Assembly (NCBI RefSeq): GCF_014638915.1 | Contig: NZ_BMFQ01000001.1 | Location: 1,129,142-1,193,141 of the forward strand | DNA from: Xanthomarina arctica | GTDB taxonomy: Bacteria > Bacteroidota > Bacteroidia > Flavobacteriales > Flavobacteriaceae | Direction of reading: 5' to 3' | Length of the DNA stretch: 64,000 bases | In this document: positions 59,517 through 64,000 of the stretch, piece by piece | How positions within the stretch are numbered: the first letter of the stretch is position 1 | How the letters are laid out: every line of letters starts with the position of its first letter | The notes under the pieces: model-generated | Seen by the model: the letters and a program-made list of their open reading frames with translations, nothing else | Database searches by the model: none | Told to the model about the DNA's origin: nothing | Made by a program: the position numbers and the translations under genes

Positions 59517-61094
59517 ATGAAAAAACAATCCTTAAATAGTATTGCATTAACAGCTTTTAGTGCCTTTGCATTAATGACAAGTTGCGAGCAAGCAGAGAAG
59601 AAAACGGCAGATGCTGAGCCTGTTGTAACGAAAGAAGTAGTAACTTCTGACGAAGGTCTTACACCTGAAGAAAAGAAAACAAAAGCAGCTTCCATACCAG
59701 ACAAGGTACAAACTGTAGCAGGAGAGCTTACATTTTTTGATGGTGTACCAACAGGTAATACAAGCGAATTAGTATATGATTATCTTGACCGTGCTAGAGG
59801 TGTAGACGTTTTTCTTGATAATGTTGGGCCAATATCTATTTACAGTCTTCAGGTTGCTGTAGCTGCTCAAGGCGCAGATGCACCTAATAAAGTAGCTATT
59901 TGGGAGCAGTTAATGGATTCTCGTACGCCTGTGATTACCGCTAACACCTCTACCATGTATGCGTATTTTTGGACCGACTTAGCAAAAGACGGCCCAACGG
60001 TTATTCAGATTCCACCAGGAATGCTTGGTTTCATGGACGATGCTTGGCAACGTTATGTTGGCAATATGGGTGTAGTAGGCCCAGATAAAGGTAAAGGAGG
60101 AAAATACCTTGTAATCCCTCCGGGATATACTGGTGAAATCCCTGAAGGTTATTTTATTTTAAAACCACCAACATTTAGAAACTTTATTTTCTTGAGAGGT
60201 TCAATTGCTAAAGGCTTAGAAGCTGCCACGGAGAACTTCAAACAAGGCCTGAAAATTTATCCTTTAAAAGATAAAGCCAACCCAGCACCTACCGAATTGG
60301 TAAACATGTCTGGACGTTCTTTCCAAACTATTTTCCCGAATACTATAGAATATTTCGAAATGTTGAACGCTATTGTTCAAGGTGAGCCAGATGATGCTAT
60401 CGATGCAGAAGTTCGTGGTGAATTAGCGGCTATTGGAATTGTAAATGGAAAACCATTTGCACCAGATGCGCGAATGACTAAACTTCTTACCGAAGCGGCA
60501 ACTTTAGGTAATGCGGCTGGTCGTGCCATTACATATGCACCTCGTATTCCTGGTGTAGAGATTTATCCAGGAACAAAACACAACTGGGATATGGCTTATG
60601 CTAGTAAAAACACGTCGTTTGAAGCAGACGGTATTATGGATTTAGATGCTAGAGTATTTTTCTACTTTAATGCAGGTGGTGTAACCCCAGCAATGGCAGT
60701 AACACATGCAGGAGCTGGTTCTGATTATGCCTTAGGTATGTTGGATAGTGATTCTAAGCCTTTTGATGGTTCTAAAACCTACAAATTACATTTGCCTCCA
60801 AACGTACCAGTAAACGATTTTTGGGCAGTGACGCTTTATGATACGCAGACACGTTGTATGTTGCAAACAAGTCAATTATTCCCTACGGTAGGTAGTCAAA
60901 CTGATGGTTTTGTTAAAAATGAAGATGGATCTTACGACCTTTATTTTGCACCAAAAGCTCCAAAAGGGCATGAAAGCAACTGGTTAGAAACTGTGCCAGG
61001 TAAAAGTTGGTTTAGTATTTTACGTTTGTACGGACCACTTGAAGCATGGATAGATAAAAGTTGGATACCAGGTAATATTGAAATGGTAAAATAA
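59517..61094 (+). CDS. DUF1254/DUF1214 lipoprotein, copy 1
   Basis: It has 525 residues. The start is set at 59517, where the lipoprotein signal begins (lipobox MTSC); an ATG-less upstream extension is less likely. DUF1254 covers about residues 65-230 (VYDYLDRARGVDVFLDNVG, NTSTMYAYFWTDLAKDGPT) and DUF1214 about 370-520 (LHLPPNVPVNDFWAVTLYD, ESNWLETVPGKSWFSILRLY). The function of these paired domains is not established. A paralogue lies directly downstream with a matching terminator. Confidence 0.87.
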   Translation: MKKQSLNSIALTAFSAFALMTSCEQAEKKTADAEPVVTKEVVTSDEGLTPEEKKTKAASIPDKVQTVAGELTFFDGVPTGNTSELVYDYLDRARGVDVFLDNVGPISIYSLQVAVAAQGADAPNKVAIWEQLMDSRTPVITANTSTMYAYFWTDLAKDGPTVIQIPPGMLGFMDDAWQRYVGNMGVVGPDKGKGGKYLVIPPGYTGEIPEGYFILKPPTFRNFIFLRGSIAKGLEAATENFKQGLKIYPLKDKANPAPTELVNMSGRSFQTIFPNTIEYFEMLNAIVQGEPDDAIDAEVRGELAAIGIVNGKPFAPDARMTKLLTEAATLGNAAGRAITYAPRIPGVEIYPGTKHNWDMAYASKNTSFEADGIMDLDARVFFYFNAGGVTPAMAVTHAGAGSDYALGMLDSDSKPFDGSKTYKLHLPPNVPVNDFWAVTLYDTQTRCMLQTSQLFPTVGSQTDGFVKNEDGSYDLYFAPKAPKGHESNWLETVPGKSWFSILRLYGPLEAWIDKSWIPGNIEMVK

Positions 61095-61118
61095 TATTTA
61101 GAAGTAATTTATTTAAAG

Positions 61119-61155
61119 TACGGTTTAGCTTGAAAGAGTTAATCCGTATTTTTTT
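61119..61155 (+). terminator. Terminator after DUF1254 copy 1
   Basis: Imperfect stem TACGG/CCGTA with extra pairing inside, followed by seven T. A 19-base word ending in its 5' arm (61105-61123) is repeated exactly before the terminator of copy 2. Confidence 0.65.
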
Positions 61156-61332
61156 ATAAAATTATTAGAGTTTTAAAATTGGAAGACAGTAACATCCAAG
61201 ATCGATTTATTCACTAAGAATGGGAACCTATGTATATAACAACTTTAACTTCTAAATTGTTTTATTTTAATAAATTATTACCTTGCATAAGAATACTAAA
61301 TTGTATTATTTAATTTTAGAAACACGAATCTC

Positions 61333-62760
61333 ATGAAAAAACAATCATTTAAAATTATTGCTATAACCATTTTCAGTGGCTTGACACTGATGCTTGGTTG
61401 TAAGCAAGCCGATAAGAAGGCAGAAGAAACGAAACCTGAAGTAGCGACTCTTAGTCCTGAAGAAGCAACAAAAATAGGTGTTGAAGGCGTGGTCTACGGG
61501 ATGCCTCTAGTTATTATGAATCTAACTAAAAACGTCTCTACAAATGTAGCTGGCCCAGAACCAGACGCACATGCTCCAATCAATCAATTTGGTAATATGG
61601 CCGCTTATCCGCCGGCGTCAGACCACAGCGTTGTAAGAATGAATGTGGACACACTGTATTCTTGGGGATGGCTTGACCTATCTGATGGACCAGTAGTTGT
61701 AACCATTCCAGATACTGGCGATAGATACTACTTAATGCCATTGGTTGATGCATGGACAAATGTATTTGCTTCTCCAGGTAAACGTACTGGAACTAAAGCT
61801 GGAAATTTTGTTATTACCGGTCCAGGTTGGAAAGGTGATATCCCTGAAGGTATGAAAGTTTACGAATCTCCAACCAGTATGGTTTGGACCCTTGGTAGAA
61901 CTCAAGCTAATGGACCAAAAGATTATCCTGCAGTTCACAAAATTCAGGATGGTTACAAAATTACACCGCTTAGTGCTTGGGGAACAGATTACACAGCGCC
62001 TGCTGGCGTTGTCAATGCTGATATAAACATGGATCCTCCAATAAAGCAATTGGAAGCTATGAATACAACTGAGTTCTTTAACGCGCTTACGGAACTTATG
62101 GTTAAAAATCCTGCTTATGCTGAAGATGCACCAGCCTTAGAAAAACTTTCCTTGATTGGTGTTGTTCCTGGGAAGGAATTCGACCTTTCTAAACTAGATC
62201 CAGCTGTTGCCAAAGCACTTGAGAACGTGGTTCCAATGGCTTTAGGTAAACTAAAAACAGCTCCTCTTGCTGCACCGGTTGACGGTTGGGAAGTCCCTCC
62301 TGCTAAAGTTGCAGATGCTGGTACTGATTATGGTTTACGTGCTGTAGTTGCAATGATTGGCCTTGGTGCAAACATTACTGCTGACGCTATTTATCCGAAC
62401 GCTTTTGAAGATGCAGATGGAAACAAACTGAATGGAGCTAATAATTACGTGCTTCATTTTGACAAAGGAGAAACACCACCTACAAATAGTTTCTGGTCTT
62501 TGACTATGTACAATGCAGAATCTTTCTTTGTTGAAAACCCGATTAATCGCTACAACATCGCTGGTTGGATGCCATTAAAATACAATGACGACGGATCACT
62601 AGATGTTTACATCCAGAAAGAGTCTCCAGGAAAAGCAAAAGAGTCTAACTGGTTACCTGCCGCTGCTGGAACATTTAGTGTTACTCTTAGAGTTTACTGG
62701 CCTAAAGAATCTATGATTGATGGAAGTTGGAAAACTCCAGGAATCAAAAAGGTTAACTAA
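61333..62760 (+). CDS. DUF1254/DUF1214 lipoprotein, copy 2
   Basis: This 475-residue lipoprotein (lipobox MLGC) has DUF1254 (VEGVVYGMPLVIMNLTKNVS, RMNVDTLYSWGWLDLSDGP) and DUF1214 (LHFDKGETPPTNSFWSLTMY, ESNWLPAAAGTFSVTLRVYW). It shares the same N-terminal pattern (MKKQS) and layout with copy 1, though the sequences have diverged. It is the last clearly intact gene of the window. Confidence 0.88.
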   Translation: MKKQSFKIIAITIFSGLTLMLGCKQADKKAEETKPEVATLSPEEATKIGVEGVVYGMPLVIMNLTKNVSTNVAGPEPDAHAPINQFGNMAAYPPASDHSVVRMNVDTLYSWGWLDLSDGPVVVTIPDTGDRYYLMPLVDAWTNVFASPGKRTGTKAGNFVITGPGWKGDIPEGMKVYESPTSMVWTLGRTQANGPKDYPAVHKIQDGYKITPLSAWGTDYTAPAGVVNADINMDPPIKQLEAMNTTEFFNALTELMVKNPAYAEDAPALEKLSLIGVVPGKEFDLSKLDPAVAKALENVVPMALGKLKTAPLAAPVDGWEVPPAKVADAGTDYGLRAVVAMIGLGANITADAIYPNAFEDADGNKLNGANNYVLHFDKGETPPTNSFWSLTMYNAESFFVENPINRYNIAGWMPLKYNDDGSLDVYIQKESPGKAKESNWLPAAAGTFSVTLRVYWPKESMIDGSWKTPGIKKVN

Positions 62761-62790
62761 TAATAGAAATTTATATTCTTAATTTATTTA

Positions 62791-62830
62791 AAGTACGGAT
62801 TGGCTTGAAAAAGGTGCTCCGTACTTTTTT
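62791..62830 (+). terminator. Terminator after DUF1254 copy 2
   Basis: Perfect stem AAGTACGGA/TCCGTACTT with an 18-base loop, followed by six T. Confidence 0.8.
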
Positions 62831-63042
62831 ATGGAATAAAATCAATTAAAGATAAAAATGGTATTGTAGGAGGACAAATAGGATATTGGCTCTGGGAGAA
62901 TTTACTACAAGCTATTGGTAAATACAGTTCTGCTTATGTGAGCCAACAACGTTTAAAACAAAATTTCTATCAGATTAACTTAACTTTTATGACCAATGCT
63001 TTAACTGGAACTAAATCGGCTAAAACTTCAGTTAGCAAATAG
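62809..63042 (+). pseudogene. Coding remnant without a start
   Basis: An open frame ending at the TAG 63040-63042 has coding-like composition (for example NGIVGGQIGYWLWENLLQAI and KQNFYQINLTFMTNALTG). It runs back through the terminator without a proper start codon near its coding-like part. It looks like the 3' end of a lost gene; I cannot name the family. Confidence 0.3.
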
Positions 63043-63260
63043 AAAGAGAATATTCATTTTAGTTAGCAGTGCAAAATAATTATTTACGTAAACTGTGTTC
63101 TCTAAAAGTTTAAAGATATTATGACTTAAATTGTCTTTTTGAAAATAGAAAAGCGGCTATTTGTAGTGCTAAAATGTTTTAGGTCGTATTCCGTACCTGT
63201 ATTCAGAGAAACTATGGAAGCATTTTAAGAAATGAACAAAATATATTATGTTAATAACCA

Positions 63261-63288
63261 AAAAACCCGAACATAAGTTCGGGTTTTT
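63261..63288 (-). terminator. Perfect bidirectional terminator hairpin
   Basis: Stem AAAAACCCGAAC/GTTCGGGTTTTT around a four-base loop. On the minus strand it follows directly after the tRNA-3'-end-like sequence at 63294-63306, as would the terminator of a tRNA gene. Confidence 0.8.
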
Positions 63289-63290
63289 AG

Positions 63291-63306
63291 TGGTGGTGCC
63301 TCCAGG
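63291..63306 (-). other. tRNA-3'-end-like sequence (possible att scar)
   Basis: On the minus strand the bases read CCTGG AGGCACC A CCA. These are the order and sizes of a T-stem 3' half, acceptor 3' half, discriminator base and encoded CCA. From memory it resembles the 3' end of a Bacteroidota tRNA with a GGTGCCT 5' acceptor. No D-, anticodon or T-loop follows upstream (at 63307 and beyond), so it is not a complete tRNA. Confidence 0.45.
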
Positions 63307-63337
63307 TGTGCCAGAAAATTAGCTACCTACATCTAAT

Positions 63338-63580
63338 GTGGTTTTAGATTCCATAAAAGCATTGGAAGCTAAAATTGAAAACATAAATAAGTTGCCAGAA
63401 CTAAATAAAACGTCCATGTCAAACGCAGCAATTGGAACTGCAACTGCTGATGGAGCTATTTATGTCGCAAAGGCAATTTTCGCACCTAAAACACTACCTG
63501 CCACAAAAGGAGATGTTGAAGCTTTGAAGCTTGAGATTCAAAATTTGAAGTTTTTATTAAGAGCTAAGAGTGCTAATTAG
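63338..63580 (+). CDS. Small putative protein or 3' gene fragment
   Basis: It has 80 residues with a GTG start; an ATG-only start would be 63416 with 55 residues. The ends are coiled-coil-like (SIKALEAKIENINKL and DVEALKLEIQNLKFLLRAK) and the middle is Ala-rich (NAAIGTATADGAIYVAKAIF), which could be a membrane hairpin. The frame is closed upstream by a TAG at 63320, so it is either a small gene or the preserved end of a broken one. A strong terminator hairpin lies 123 bases downstream. Family not recognised. Confidence 0.35.
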   Translation: MVLDSIKALEAKIENINKLPELNKTSMSNAAIGTATADGAIYVAKAIFAPKTLPATKGDVEALKLEIQNLKFLLRAKSAN

Positions 63581-63902
63581 GATTAGAAATGGTGTCCATT
63601 TTGATTAAGCCTGTATCAAATTGAACTCAATTGTAGTCAAAACTAACAGTTAACCAACTGTAGTCTAATATTTAAATAAGGGGCTTATTATATTCAATTA
63701 ATAAAAAAAGTAAGGTGTAACACTACTTTTGGTAAGGTCATTCCTTACTTTTTTTATTCCATTATCATAATTCAATTATTATAGATTAATTATTTGTGCC
63801 TTATAAATTATTAGTAACACTCAATCTTCCTTTCATTAATTATCTTTATTATTTAGTAAATTGTATTCTCATGGTCACATAATGCCCCAAATAGGGTACA
63901 GA
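63581..63902. other. Gene-free AT-rich stretch before the terminal repeat
   Basis: Apart from the terminator hairpin at 63703-63755 I see no gene or RNA here. Confidence 0.5.
63703..63755 (+). terminator. Terminator hairpin in the terminal intergenic region
   Basis: Stem of 13 bp (arms AAAAAAAGTAAGG and CCTTACTTTTTTT) with a 27-base loop and a T run in the 3' arm. It could act in both directions. Confidence 0.65.
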
Positions 63903-63910
63903 TGTAACCT

Positions 63911-64000
63911 GTAGCAACAGTGGTGCAACAGTCAGCAACAGTCAGCAACAGTCAGCAACAGTGATGCAACGGTCATCAACAGTCTACCAACGGTGGAGCA
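63911..64000. repeat. Short tandem-repeat array, units of 10-11 bases, cut by window end
   Basis: Units built on GCAACAGTCA: three exact 10-base copies at 63925-63954, flanked on both sides by 10-11-base variants (GCAACAGTGGT, GCAACAGTGAT, GCAACGGTCAT, CAACAGTCTAC). The array appears to continue past position 64000. Confidence 0.85.

Overview
The window comes from an AT-rich chromosome of a marine-type member of the Bacteroidota, most likely a flavobacterium (Flavobacteriaceae). The evidence is the gene content: a SusA/maltose-phosphorylase alpha-glucan locus, many short-lipobox lipoproteins, mevalonate-pathway genes, arginine decarboxylase with a deoxyhypusine-synthase-like gene, and an arsenosugar-type cluster. 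Several starts are preceded by the Bacteroidota promoter signature TTG - about 19 nt - TAnnTTTG, and Shine-Dalgarno sequences are weak. I see no rRNA, complete tRNA, insertion sequence or CRISPR array.

Layout. 1-13.7 kb is the catabolic half of an alpha-glucan utilisation locus, all on +: the end of a LacI-type regulator, an MFS sugar transporter, beta-phosphoglucomutase, GH65 maltose phosphorylase, a SusA-like GH13, an esterase-GH31 fusion and two more GH13 lipoproteins. It closes with a strong terminator. Any SusC/SusD pair would lie left of the window. 13.9-16.1 kb is a repair operon (msrB, msrA, hydrolase-OsmC fusion). 16.1-20.4 kb holds a putative lipoprotein, an acyl-CoA thioesterase, a phosphodiesterase, a flavoprotein and a small toxin-antitoxin pair. 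20.4-27.8 kb is an isoprenoid block (mvaD, mevalonate-kinase-like GHMP kinase, UbiA prenyltransferase, RluB-like protein). Into it have come a four-helix-bundle gene and an MBOAT/SGNH acyltransferase pair, and mvaD carries a REP-like palindrome in its coding sequence.

27.8-29.3 kb has a transglutaminase-like protein and a small carboxypeptidase-regulatory-domain protein on the minus strand. 29.3-34.1 kb holds a hairpin-rich leader, then speA, speB, a deoxyhypusine-synthase-like gene and three small genes. 34.3-40.8 kb carries membrane glycosyltransferases, an alpha/beta hydrolase, a serine hydrolase and an amidohydrolase. 40.9-44.9 kb has a polyferredoxin with a flavoprotein, then a GH113-like lipoprotein. 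44.9-48.4 kb is pyruvate carboxylase behind a textbook promoter.

48.5-56.5 kb is the most distinctive region: ten co-directional minus-strand genes forming an arsenosugar-type cluster. In transcription order they are an AhpD-like protein, the radical SAM protein ArsS, a sodium:solute symporter, a degenerate Cys-rich metallophosphoesterase, a rhodanese, glycosyltransferase 1, purine nucleoside phosphorylase, a sterol-desaturase-like protein, DUF547 and glycosyltransferase 2. A plausible reading is that ArsS makes an adenosylated arsenical, the phosphorylase removes the base and the transferases add the aglycone. No ArsM methyltransferase is in the window.

56.9-64 kb is looser accessory sequence: an NTF2-like lipoprotein, a glycine-zipper protein, a patatin, and two paralogous DUF1254/DUF1214 lipoproteins with duplicated terminators. 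It ends in gene fragments, a 13-nt match to a tRNA 3' end beside its terminator (a possible integration scar) and a short tandem-repeat array running off the right edge.
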